DNA of 64,000 nt from Nannocystis bainbridge (GTDB lineage: Bacteria; Myxococcota_A; Polyangia; Nannocystales; Nannocystaceae): NCBI RefSeq assembly GCF_028368995.1, contig NZ_JAQNDL010000005.1, forward strand, positions 382,501-446,500, in the 5' to 3' direction. Below are positions 34,241 to 42,532 of the stretch, one piece after another. Every line of letters starts with the position of its first letter. Position 1 is the first letter of the stretch. The notes beneath the pieces are model-generated. The model made no database searches. It saw nothing but the letters and a program-made list of their open reading frames with translations, and had not been told where the DNA came from. The position numbers and the translations under genes were made by a program.

Positions 34241-35371
34241 TCATGCTCGCAGTTGGACCGCGGCCTCGCCCAGCACCTGGCCGTTGATGCGGAGGTCCAC
34301 GATGTGCGCGCCGGGATAATAACGGCGCGTCGTCACCGGCTTGAACGAGTGGCGGCGCTCCAGCGCGCGCTCCTCTCGTGGGCCGAGCTCGATCGCCCAG
34401 CCCTTGAACACCTTGGGCGAGGTGCTGCCATTGGCCTTCACGTGGTGCACGGCATAGTCGATCACGAGGCGCTGGGGCTTGGCCGCGGTCGAGCGCAGCA
34501 CCAGGCGCAGCGTGATCTCACCGCCGATGGCGACCCGGGTCGGGGTCACGCTCCACTCCGCCTCGCCGCGAAACGCCTGCCCCAGGCCCCAGGCGGCCAG
34601 CACCGCCGGATCTCCCTGCTTGATCAGCGTGCGGCTGGCGTGTCGCAGCAGCGCGCGACGCTCGGGCGACGCACCCGGCAAGTGGCGCCCCAGCCACTCG
34701 GCCACGAGCGCGGGGTGGTCCTTGGCGATGTCGTTCAGGTGATTGGCGACGCTGCGCCGCACGTACTCGCTGGGGTCGTCCTGCAGCGCGGCGAGCCACG
34801 GCAGCGTCGGCGTGGGGTCGAGCACCAGCGCTTGCAGCCGCAGGCCCCAGGGCAGGCGCGGACGGCTGCCCTCGCTGACCAGCCGTCGCACGTGCGCGCT
34901 CGGGTCCCTGACCCAGCCCGCGAGGGTCGCGTAGGACACCGCGGGGTGGCGCACGAGGAACGGCCGGATCGCAAACTCGGCGGTCAATCGCTGCGTCATC
35001 GCGTGGAGCGCCGCCAGACCACGCTCGGGCGTATCGATCGCCAGGCGGGCGATCGCCTCGGACAAGGGCCACACCGCCCAGCCGGCCAGGCCGCGCTCGC
35101 TGGTCCGTAGCGCGCTCAGGTCGTCACCCGCGCCCGGCGGCCCGAGGCTAGCCTCCAGCAGCCCGGCCGCGCGGTCGACGTCGGCCGGCAGCGTGGCCAC
35201 CAGAGCATCGGCCAATTGCAGCACGCGGGCCTTGAGCTCCAGCGTGTCCAGGCGCGCCAGCGCCCGGGCCGCGAAACCACGGCGATCGAAGCCTGGATCG
35301 ACGCGCGTCAGGTGGTGGCCGATGGCCTGCACGACTTCGGCGTTGATCAGGTTCTTGAACGGCTCGGCCAT
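34241..35371 (-). CDS. AlkC/AlkD-like DNA alkylation-repair glycosylase
   Basis: The ATG at 35371 gives 376 residues starting MAEPFKNLINAEVVQAIGHH. The body is built of HEAT-like helical repeats, with the family-typical SEGSRPRLPWG and YVRRSVANHLNDIAKDHPAL. A C-terminal beta-rich domain (LRLVLRSTAAKPQRLVIDYA, HVKANGSTSPKVFKGW) follows, as found in AlkC-type proteins. It should excise 3-methyladenine-type lesions without flipping the base. It is a single gene, divergent from the reductase at 35626. Confidence 0.88.
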   Translation of the reverse strand: MAEPFKNLINAEVVQAIGHHLTRVDPGFDRRGFAARALARLDTLELKARVLQLADALVATLPADVDRAAGLLEASLGPPGAGDDLSALRTSERGLAGWAVWPLSEAIARLAIDTPERGLAALHAMTQRLTAEFAIRPFLVRHPAVSYATLAGWVRDPSAHVRRLVSEGSRPRLPWGLRLQALVLDPTPTLPWLAALQDDPSEYVRRSVANHLNDIAKDHPALVAEWLGRHLPGASPERRALLRHASRTLIKQGDPAVLAAWGLGQAFRGEAEWSVTPTRVAIGGEITLRLVLRSTAAKPQRLVIDYAVHHVKANGSTSPKVFKGWAIELGPREERALERRHSFKPVTTRRYYPGAHIVDLRINGQVLGEAAVQLRA

Positions 35372-35625
35372 GGCGCGGCAGCATAAGCCGACTCGGGATG
35401 GTTTCGCGCCTCCTCGGTGGCGCGGCTCGGGGCGCGCGGCGAGCGGCATTCGCGGTCGCTGCCGCGAAGCCCGGCGGCACGGCCCCGTCGTCGCAGGCGA
35501 GCGCATCGTGTTCGCAGAACGACGCACGTCGATGCAGCGCCGCGTGCACACGCTGCTCGGCCTCGACCTTTGGCGGCTCGCGGCCCGCCGTCAGATGGCC
35601 CGCCCGCGCGTGCTAGACGCAGCGC

Positions 35626-36480
35626 ATGAAGATCGCCATCCTCGGTCCCGGAGGGATCGGCAGCACCTTCGCCTTCCAGCTCGCGCGCGCCGGCCACGAC
35701 GTCACCGTCATCGCCCGCGGCGCTCGCCTCGCGCACCTCGAGCGCGAGGGAGCGATCCGCAAGAACACGGGAGAGCGCGCCGTCGTCGACGTCCAGGCTG
35801 CCCTCGATCCCGAGACCGCGTGGGACCTGGTGCTCGTCTCGGTGCTCGCCTCGCAGGTCGACGCCGTGCTGCCGGCCCTCGCCGCCAGCGCCGCGCGCAC
35901 GATCCTCTTCATGTTCAACACGTTCGAGCCGCTCGATCGCCTGCGCGACGCCGTCGGGCGCGAGCGCGCAGCCTTCGGCTTCCCGGCGATCCTCGCCTGG
36001 CTCGACGACGGCGTGTTGACGACCAGCATCGTCACCCGCGGCCCGTTGCTCACCCCCGTCTCCGATCCCGCCTGGGCCCCGGTCTTCACCGCCGCCGGCA
36101 TCCCCACCGTCGTCGAGCCCGACATGCAGAGCTGGCTGCGCACCCACGCCGCCTTCGTCGTGCCCGGGATGATCGCCAGCATCCGCGCTTACGACCGCCG
36201 CGCCGGCCTGTCCTGGACCGAGGCGAAGCAGCTCGCTCGCGCCTCCGACGAGGGCTTCCGCCTGGTGCGCCGGCTCGGCGACGCCATCGTGCCCGCCGCG
36301 ATGGTCACCTACGGCCGCCTGCCCACCGTCGCCACCACGGCCATCCTGTGGGCGATGAGCCGGGTCCCGTCGATCCGCCGCACCGGCGCCGCCGGCCCCG
36401 GCGAGTCGCGCACGCTGATCGACATGATGACCGCCGCGGCCCCGGGCGACACGCAGACCCTGCTCGCCGTGCGCCCGTGA
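35626..36480 (+). CDS. ketopantoate reductase-like (ApbA/PanE family) oxidoreductase
   Basis: The protein has 284 residues. The Rossmann start MKIAILGPGGIGSTFAFQLA with VIARG after it is typical of ApbA/PanE, and a C-terminal helical domain contains the family-like MIASIRAYDRRAGLSW. It may reduce 2-dehydropantoate, but many paralogues act on other ketoacids. I cannot confirm the catalytic lysine, and there is no pan gene nearby. A TAGACG box lies 8 bases before the ATG and no ribosome site is obvious. Confidence 0.8.
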   Translation: MKIAILGPGGIGSTFAFQLARAGHDVTVIARGARLAHLEREGAIRKNTGERAVVDVQAALDPETAWDLVLVSVLASQVDAVLPALAASAARTILFMFNTFEPLDRLRDAVGRERAAFGFPAILAWLDDGVLTTSIVTRGPLLTPVSDPAWAPVFTAAGIPTVVEPDMQSWLRTHAAFVVPGMIASIRAYDRRAGLSWTEAKQLARASDEGFRLVRRLGDAIVPAAMVTYGRLPTVATTAILWAMSRVPSIRRTGAAGPGESRTLIDMMTAAAPGDTQTLLAVRP

Positions 36481-36502
36481 TCGACGGCCGCCGCGAGCGC
36501 GC

Positions 36503-36766
36503 GACGGCTTCAGCTCCACCCCGGGCGAGCACGCCGCCGGCCTCGTCTACCGCGACCTGCATGCCGGCAACGTCCTGATCGACTTCGACCAGGCGGCTCT
36601 GCTCGTGGTGGCGATCACCATCGCCGCGGCGGTGATGATCCGGCTCACGGTTGCGTCGCGACGAACGTTCGTTCGCCCCGACGATCGAAAGCAAAGAATT
36701 AAAGCCCATGGCCTCCCCATTGGGCGAAGCGACGTCGCCCCACGGTGCATCCACGCCTGCGCTTGA
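36503..36766 (+). pseudogene. possible remnant with a kinase-like catalytic loop
   Basis: One frame, open but with no usable start, reads LVYRDLHAGNVLIDFDQA followed by a membrane-like stretch (LLVVAITIAAAVMIRL) and stops at 36764-36766. RDLHAGNVLIDFD resembles the catalytic loop of aminoglycoside/ABC1-type kinases. No ATP-binding region precedes it, so this is at most a fragment. The whole 36481-36924 gap otherwise looks empty. Confidence 0.2.
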
Positions 36767-36924
36767 CGTTGCCCCGGTCGTGGAGCATCCAACCGCCGCG
36801 AAATCCGAACGTCCCGTCCGACTCGCCGCCCGCGCGGTGTATCCGCGACGCACTCGCCAGCCACCACATCCATACCGAGACCCCCAGCCGCCTCGTCTTC
36901 TTTGGTGCTACGTAAGAGCCGGCC

Positions 36925-37812
36925 ATGCTGATGCGCCTCACGCTCGCCCTGAAGATGCTCGCGCCGCCCTCACAGGAGGCCGCCGACGCGGCCTTCAACA
37001 CCGGAGATTTCCGCGAGGCGCTCGACCTTTTCCTCGAGCGGGCCGCCGACTCGAGCGTCCACCGCCCGGACGCACTTCACGGTGCGCACGACAGCCTGAT
37101 CGCCCTGCACGGAGCGACCGGCGAGGGCGAGCACCTCTGCCACGCTCTCGAGCTGACCCGCGCGCTGTTGGCGAGCGGGCCGTTCGCGGACGCCGAGGAG
37201 CGCGCGGCATGGGCAGAGATCGAGGCCCGGGACCTCGACAGGGTCAAGCGGGCAGGTGTCACCTGTGCCGCCGCGACGTCGGATACGGCGCGCGTCGGAA
37301 CCTCTGTCGCAACGGCAGATTCCCCTGCCAGCGAGTCCCTCGTCGGGTCACTCGCCGCAACGATCCAGCCGCCAGGGCCGCGGGCGGGTGAACCGGACCT
37401 CGATGCGCTGCTGCCGGTGACGGGGCGCCCCCCTGCAACCCGGTCGACCACGCCGCGGCGGGGCCGCGAGCTGATGATCGCCGGAGGCGTGACGCTCGGC
37501 GTCGGTCTCGGTCTCGCCACCGCCGCCGGCGTCCTGGGCGGCCGTATGCTCGACACCTGGCGTGAAGCCGACGCCCTGTATGAAGCGTATGGCCCCGTTG
37601 GTCCCGGCGCGGTGGCCGACCAGAGCGCCGCTCTCGCCCGTGACTATCATCGGCTGCAGGCGCCGATGCTCGCGACCGCTGTCATCGGCGGGAGCGCCCT
37701 CGTCGTCGGTGCCGTGCTGACGGGCGTCGGTGCAAAGCGCCTCTCGCGTGCCACGTCCTACGCCGCTCTCCTGCCCGCGCCCGGGGGCCTCGTCCTCCAC
37801 ACTCGCTTCTGA
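36925..37812 (+). CDS. hypothetical protein with TPR-like start and two membrane segments
   Basis: The protein has 295 residues. The first 100 residues are helical, with TPR-like spacing (AADAAFNTGDFREALDLFLE). A Ser/Thr/Pro-rich linker follows. Two Gly/Ala-rich membrane segments lie near the end (LMIAGGVTLGVGLGLATAAG, MLATAVIGGSALVVGAVLTG). Myxobacteria often pair such proteins with surface lipoproteins or kinases. The next gene, a lipoprotein, starts 20 bases after its stop, so they probably form an operon. Function unknown. Confidence 0.65.
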   Translation: MLMRLTLALKMLAPPSQEAADAAFNTGDFREALDLFLERAADSSVHRPDALHGAHDSLIALHGATGEGEHLCHALELTRALLASGPFADAEERAAWAEIEARDLDRVKRAGVTCAAATSDTARVGTSVATADSPASESLVGSLAATIQPPGPRAGEPDLDALLPVTGRPPATRSTTPRRGRELMIAGGVTLGVGLGLATAAGVLGGRMLDTWREADALYEAYGPVGPGAVADQSAALARDYHRLQAPMLATAVIGGSALVVGAVLTGVGAKRLSRATSYAALLPAPGGLVLHTRF

Positions 37813-37832
37813 CGTGCTCTGCCGAGGCCCCG

Positions 37833-39446
37833 ATGTCCACGCTCTCCCGCTTCCTGACGCTGCTCGCCCCGTTCTGCCTCGCTGGTTGCCCGATCCCGGA
37901 GGTCGCGCACTGCGCCGACTACGACCTGTGCCCTACTTCGTCCGGCGCGGCCGCCGCGAGCACCGGCGGCGATCCGATGCTGCCCACCGGCGAGGTCCTG
38001 ACCGTCACCAGCGCCGGCGAGGTGACGACCACGAGCACGACCACGGCAGCGCCCGGCACGACGGGCCAGCCCGCGGTGCCGGCCGTGGTGTCGGTGATGT
38101 TCACGCCCGATCCGCTCGAGCAGGTCGGGATCATCGAAGTCGAGGTCGTCGCCGAGGACGCGGACCACGTCCGCATGGACCGCCCCGGCTTCGAGTCGCT
38201 CGAGCTGTCCAAGGGGCCAGACGAGCGCTTCCACGGCGCGATCGAGATCCTCAGCGGCCTGTCCAATGGGACACATGAGGCGAGCTTCGTGCCGCGGCAG
38301 GAAGGAGTCGAGGGCGCGACCGAGATCGGCTACTACACCGTGGCGCTCCCGGAGGCCGGCTCCGAGGTGCTGTGGGACGTGATCCCGGACGACGGCCTCG
38401 GCCAGGTCGACGCGCTCGCCGTCCTCGGTGACGAGGCCATCGTCGGCCTCGGCACGCTGTACGACGGCGACACCCCGCGCTGCTACGTGCACCGCCGCGA
38501 CCTCGACGGCAGCTACAGCGGCGCCGACGTGCAGGTGTTGTTCCCGGAGTATCCCTGCACCGCGGTCGACCTCGAGACCGACGGGGAGACGATCGACCTG
38601 CTCGTCACGGTGACGGGCGGCGACGGGCCGCGCTGGCGCGTGGCGACGATGGCGTGGGGGCAGGCGCCAACCGTCCTCCGCACGGGCGAGAAAGACGAGG
38701 TCGCCCACGCGCTCGCCCGCGACGGAAACGGTAAGCGGGCCGTCTGCGGCACGGCCCCGTCGCCGGGGCTGATGGACACGATCGACGGGCGGGTCTGGAC
38801 GCTCAACGGGCCGACGAGTGAGCTCGACTACCAGCCGAAGGTAGTCGAGCACCAGTTCGACGAGAACGTGATGGACTGCAAGTTCAGCGGCGACCAACTT
38901 GTCCTCGTCGGCGAGGTGTATGGGAAGCACGAGAACAGCGGGCTCGATCCGAAGCGCAAGCGGCCGTTCTTGCTCGAGCTTGACGACCAAGGCGAGGCGC
39001 ACTGGACCGTGCCGGGGCTCGGACCCGGCAACACGACACAGGGAGGTGCGAGCACGCTGGCGATCGACGATCAGGGCCGCGCCGTCGTCGGGCTCTACAC
39101 CTGCGAGGACATGTGTGACCGGGAGCCGGAGCTGTGGATCTACGAGCCCGGTGGCGACCTCGCGTTTCCGCCAGTGACGCTCCCCGCGGAGGTCTCGGTT
39201 CCGTTCGGCCTGACGTGGAGCCCGGCGGGGTACGCCGTCATCGCCGGGGCCCTCGGCACCGGCAACACGACGCAGTTTCTCATGCAGGGCTACGTGCCCG
39301 GCGCCTACGCGCCCGCGTGGACCTTCGCGAAGGGCAAGCAAGCCGGCCTGCACATCGCGTTCGCGGTCGTGGCCGCCCCGGGCGTCGTGGTCGGCGCCGG
39401 AACTGGCGCGGGCGGGTATCCGGCGTTCGCGTTCGTCAACCCCTGA
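37833..39446 (+). CDS. surface lipoprotein with propeller-like repeats
   Basis: The protein has 537 residues. The lipoprotein signal ends CLAGC (Cys at about 19). A Ser/Thr/Ala linker with a Thr run follows at about 37-80. Next comes an Ig-like strand region (VVSVMFTPDPLEQVGIIEVE) and then repeated blades of the type VDALAVLGDEAIVGLGTLYD. No DUF4215 cysteine motif is present, unlike its two relatives in this window. It is probably co-transcribed with the 36925 gene. A TGTCC-N4-GGACA palindrome lies inside at 38260-38273. Confidence 0.75.
   Translation: MSTLSRFLTLLAPFCLAGCPIPEVAHCADYDLCPTSSGAAAASTGGDPMLPTGEVLTVTSAGEVTTTSTTTAAPGTTGQPAVPAVVSVMFTPDPLEQVGIIEVEVVAEDADHVRMDRPGFESLELSKGPDERFHGAIEILSGLSNGTHEASFVPRQEGVEGATEIGYYTVALPEAGSEVLWDVIPDDGLGQVDALAVLGDEAIVGLGTLYDGDTPRCYVHRRDLDGSYSGADVQVLFPEYPCTAVDLETDGETIDLLVTVTGGDGPRWRVATMAWGQAPTVLRTGEKDEVAHALARDGNGKRAVCGTAPSPGLMDTIDGRVWTLNGPTSELDYQPKVVEHQFDENVMDCKFSGDQLVLVGEVYGKHENSGLDPKRKRPFLLELDDQGEAHWTVPGLGPGNTTQGGASTLAIDDQGRAVVGLYTCEDMCDREPELWIYEPGGDLAFPPVTLPAEVSVPFGLTWSPAGYAVIAGALGTGNTTQFLMQGYVPGAYAPAWTFAKGKQAGLHIAFAVVAAPGVVVGAGTGAGGYPAFAFVNP
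38260..38273. repeat. dispersed palindrome TGTCCAATGGGACA (copy 6)
   Basis: This copy lies inside the lipoprotein gene, in codons for LSNGT. The two five-base arms are perfect and the four-base centre differs from the other copies. Confidence 0.7.
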
Positions 39447-39476
39447 GCGCGGCGACGATCGCCCGCAGTCGGGCTC

Positions 39477-40550
39477 CTACTGCGGGATGAACTTCGAGCA
39501 GGCGGCCTCGACGAGGTCGGTCGCCTCGTCGAACCCCGGCCCATAGTCCGGCTCATCCGCCCGAATGAAGTGTGTGTAGGGGAACAGGCTCACGAACTGA
39601 CAGACCCGGTCATACGCGAGGCACTTCTCGCCGTCCTGCACGCCGCCGATGCTGAACATGACCACGGACTCCTCGTCGTCCTTGGCGTCCACGATCGCCT
39701 GCGCCCAGTCGGCGGGTGTGCCCTCCGAGTCGTAGTCGGCGGTCCACGAGACGAGCGTGGCGACGAGCAGCGCGTCATCACGAAGAAAGTCCTCGTTGCA
39801 GCCGCCGGGGTCGTTCAGCTCCGGGCTCACCGCGTGGACCAGCGCCTCGCCGAGCAGGTCGCCGCCGTCCGTGCCGACCTTGGCGATGCAGGCGAAACTT
39901 TCGGACGGGCCAGGCGTGTCCCGCGTCAGGTAGCGGCGGCCGTCCGCGATCTCGCAGGGCTTGTTGGGGGTGAACGAGCCAGCGTTGAACACCGCGCCCG
40001 CGCCCCAGGTCGTGTCGCACTCGGCGAGCTTCCCGATCATCTCACACGGATAGGCATCGCCGGCTGGGCACTTCGCGGTGAAGGGGCCGGGACACTCCTC
40101 GTCACACTTCGGGAGGCCCCACAGCGGATCGCCCTTGACGACCATGATGTGGTAGTCGAAGTCGGCGAACTTGCTCTGGATCGTCTCGAGGAACTTCGGG
40201 ACCGCGTCGGCGAGCTGGGCCTGGACGGCGTCCATGTACTCGTGGCGCGAGATCATGAATAGGAAGTCGATCTTCCCCTTGCAGCCCTCGGGCTGGAGCG
40301 GACCGAGGTCGTCGCTGCTGCCAACATCGAGGATGAGCGTCGTCTCGCCGGTGCTCGCGCTACCACTGCCCGAGCCGGTCGACAGCTCGCCGCCCGTCGT
40401 CGAAGTCGAGCCGCCACTCGAGGAGCTGGTGCTCGGATCGGAGGTGGCCAGGTTCGGCGGCGCCGTGGTGAACGGCGTCGTGTCGGTCTGCGACGGCTGG
40501 CAGGCGAGCGCGAGACCGAGGGCGAGGACAGGCCGGGACCGTGGCCGCAT
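39477..40550 (-). CDS. lipoprotein with degenerate von Willebrand A-like domain
   Basis: From the ATG at 40550 the protein has 357 residues. A lipoprotein signal ends ALAC, followed by a Thr/Ser/Gly linker to about residue 80. The rest resembles secreted vWA proteins of myxobacteria, which read as DFLFVIDNSGSM at the metal site. Here the same place reads IDFLFMISRHEYMDAVQAQL, so the MIDAS DxSxS residues are lost. The body has seven or more cysteines (KCDEECPGPFTAKCPAGDAY, PGGCNEDFL). The fold is an inference from the surrounding pattern; metal-dependent binding looks unlikely. Confidence 0.7.
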   Translation of the reverse strand: MRPRSRPVLALGLALACQPSQTDTTPFTTAPPNLATSDPSTSSSSGGSTSTTGGELSTGSGSGSASTGETTLILDVGSSDDLGPLQPEGCKGKIDFLFMISRHEYMDAVQAQLADAVPKFLETIQSKFADFDYHIMVVKGDPLWGLPKCDEECPGPFTAKCPAGDAYPCEMIGKLAECDTTWGAGAVFNAGSFTPNKPCEIADGRRYLTRDTPGPSESFACIAKVGTDGGDLLGEALVHAVSPELNDPGGCNEDFLRDDALLVATLVSWTADYDSEGTPADWAQAIVDAKDDEESVVMFSIGGVQDGEKCLAYDRVCQFVSLFPYTHFIRADEPDYGPGFDEATDLVEAACSKFIPQ

Positions 40551-40943
40551 GCCCCAAAAGGTAGCCCATGGCGCGCGGAGCGTCCACGAACCGGCAACGC
40601 AGTTCCAACCACCAACATAATGGTCACTCCGGCTCAACTTGCGATACCAGCGCCCACCGATCCCTTGTCCCTCCGCGAGCAGGCCGTCCCAACGCTACCG
40701 GCCACCAGGTCCGCGCCAGTCCGAGCCCCTCAGCGACGCCCTCGCCCGCCCACGACAGACTCACCCATGCCTCGCGGGCGGCCTCACCTGGCGCTGGTGT
40801 TCGTCGGCGCCGTGTCGCAGGAGCGGCCGGACCTCTCGCGCGCTCTCGATGAGCGCCCGCACCACCGGCAGGCACGCGTCCTTCGCCCACCAGGTGACGA
40901 CGTCGGACAGCTTGAGATCGAGGTCGACGACCGAGCTCTCCGG
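40551..40943. other. intergenic stretch without a gene
   Basis: This 393-base region separates two leftward genes. The open frames here are out of register with normal codon use and I see no gene, repeat or clear hairpin. Confidence 0.5.
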
Positions 40944-42317
40944 CTATGTTCCCAGTCCGCGATTCACCGCCCGCAGCACCGCCCGCGCGCAGGCGTTCCC
41001 GCCGCGGACCGCCCCCTCTTGCGAGCCGAAGAACTCCTGCTGGGTCCAGTCGCCGGCCAGGAACAGGTTCTCGATCGGCGTGACCTGCGAGGGCCGTCGC
41101 GTCATCGCCCCCGGCAGCGGGCGGATCAGGTGGTGCTCGTGCTTCAGCACCACCCGCTTGACCACCTTCGCCGCCGCGATCTTCGGGTTCGCGGCGCCGA
41201 GGTCGGCGAGCACGTGCGCGACGATCGCCGCGTCGTCCCAGCCCATGAGCGGGTCCGCCGGGCTGACGATCACCGACAGCCGGCTGCCCAGCGCGTAGGG
41301 GTACGTGTAGCGCGACTGGTCCTGATACACCGGGCAGTTGCTGCCGGCCACCAGCGTGAAGCCGTCGCGCCGGGTCACCACGCGGTCGAACCACAGCTGC
41401 ACCGAGATCGCCGGCGCTGTCGGCAGATCGAGGATGTCGGCGAAGAACGGGCGGCTGCGCAGCGGCTGCGGGATCTTCGGCGCGAACACCCACGCCGGCA
41501 GGGCGACCACATAGATGTCGGCCGCGAGCTGCTCGCCGCCGACGAGCTTGAAGCCGGTGATCGTATCGGTCTTCGCGTCGTATTCGATCTCGTCGAGCTT
41601 CACCTTGGTGCGGATCTCGACGCCGCGCTGCTTCAGGTGCGCCGCGAGCGGGGCGAAGATCTCCGAATCACGCGCGCCGCGGTAGCCGCCGAGCCGCGCC
41701 CGCAGCGGCCGGATGAGCGTCTGATGGGCCCAGCCGAGCAGGTTGTAGGCCGAGAACTGCTCGGCGTCGGTGAACTGGATCGCGCGACAGAACGGCCGCA
41801 GGGCCCGCTCCAGCGCCTGCTGTGAGCCGCTCGCGCGCCGCCACCAGTCGACCACCGTGAGCCGATCGAAGCGACGCAGCAGCGCCTCCGGCAGCGCGGC
41901 CGGGGCCAGCAGCGGGAGCAGCGACAGCTTGGCCAGCGGTCCCAGGTAATCGTTGTTGCCCAGCGCGCCGAGCAGCGTGCGCAGCGGCGCGTAAAGCGGG
42001 TTGGTGCCGAACAGCGCCGACGGGCCCGAGGGCGTCTCGAACCGCAGATCGTCGGTCCAGTACAGCACCTCGCGCGGCGGTCGGCCGATGTCGCGGAGCA
42101 GCGCCCGGAACTGCGAATAGGCCCCGGGGAACAGGTGGAGCCCCTGCTCGATCCACTCGCCGTCCTGGTCGAGGAAGGTCCCCGCGCGCCCGCCGAGATA
42201 CGGCTGGCTCTCGAGCACCGTGACCGGCAGCCCGGCCTCGGCGAGCCGCTTGGCGCAGGCGAGACCGGCGAGGCCGCCGCCGGCGATGACGACGCGGGGA
42301 TTGGAGCGCGGGCGCAT
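40944..42317 (-). CDS. FAD-dependent phytoene/carotene desaturase-like oxidoreductase
   Basis: The ATG at 42317 gives 457 residues. The FAD fingerprint VVIAGGGLAGLACAKRLAEA, then VLESQPYLGGRAGTF, opens the protein. GLHLFPGAYSQFRALLRDIG and the C-terminal FLAGDWTQQEFFGSQEGAVR motif are typical of plant-type phytoene/zeta-carotene desaturases and hydroxysqualene dehydroxylase (HpnE)-like enzymes. It should oxidise a polyprenoid chain; which one cannot be decided without other crt or hpn genes, and none is nearby. Confidence 0.88.
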   Translation of the reverse strand: MRPRSNPRVVIAGGGLAGLACAKRLAEAGLPVTVLESQPYLGGRAGTFLDQDGEWIEQGLHLFPGAYSQFRALLRDIGRPPREVLYWTDDLRFETPSGPSALFGTNPLYAPLRTLLGALGNNDYLGPLAKLSLLPLLAPAALPEALLRRFDRLTVVDWWRRASGSQQALERALRPFCRAIQFTDAEQFSAYNLLGWAHQTLIRPLRARLGGYRGARDSEIFAPLAAHLKQRGVEIRTKVKLDEIEYDAKTDTITGFKLVGGEQLAADIYVVALPAWVFAPKIPQPLRSRPFFADILDLPTAPAISVQLWFDRVVTRRDGFTLVAGSNCPVYQDQSRYTYPYALGSRLSVIVSPADPLMGWDDAAIVAHVLADLGAANPKIAAAKVVKRVVLKHEHHLIRPLPGAMTRRPSQVTPIENLFLAGDWTQQEFFGSQEGAVRGGNACARAVLRAVNRGLGT

Positions 42318-42532
42318 GCCCTGTGGGTGTGCCCGAAGACGACGACGCGACAAGCCGCGGGCCGGTGAGCGGCGCGGACGCGGCGAGGTCGTCACAGTCG
42401 GCGCGCGGTCCTGCGGCGAGTCCCCGTTCGCGCCTCGCGGCCGCGCATCGCCACGCCGTCCGCGCCGCGCCTCGAAGACCACGCGCGCGCGGTCCGACGA
42501 ATCCGCGATCGGCGATCCGCCCGCCCGCCGAA

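Noticed and set aside
35193..36578. A rightward frame of 461 residues spanning the AlkC-like and reductase genes
   Set aside because: It overlaps two genes with clear family motifs on different strands and is itself Arg/His-rich.
40620..41825. A rightward frame of 401 residues over the desaturase-like gene
   Set aside because: It is antisense to a gene with an intact FAD motif and shows only Arg/His/Gln-rich sequence.
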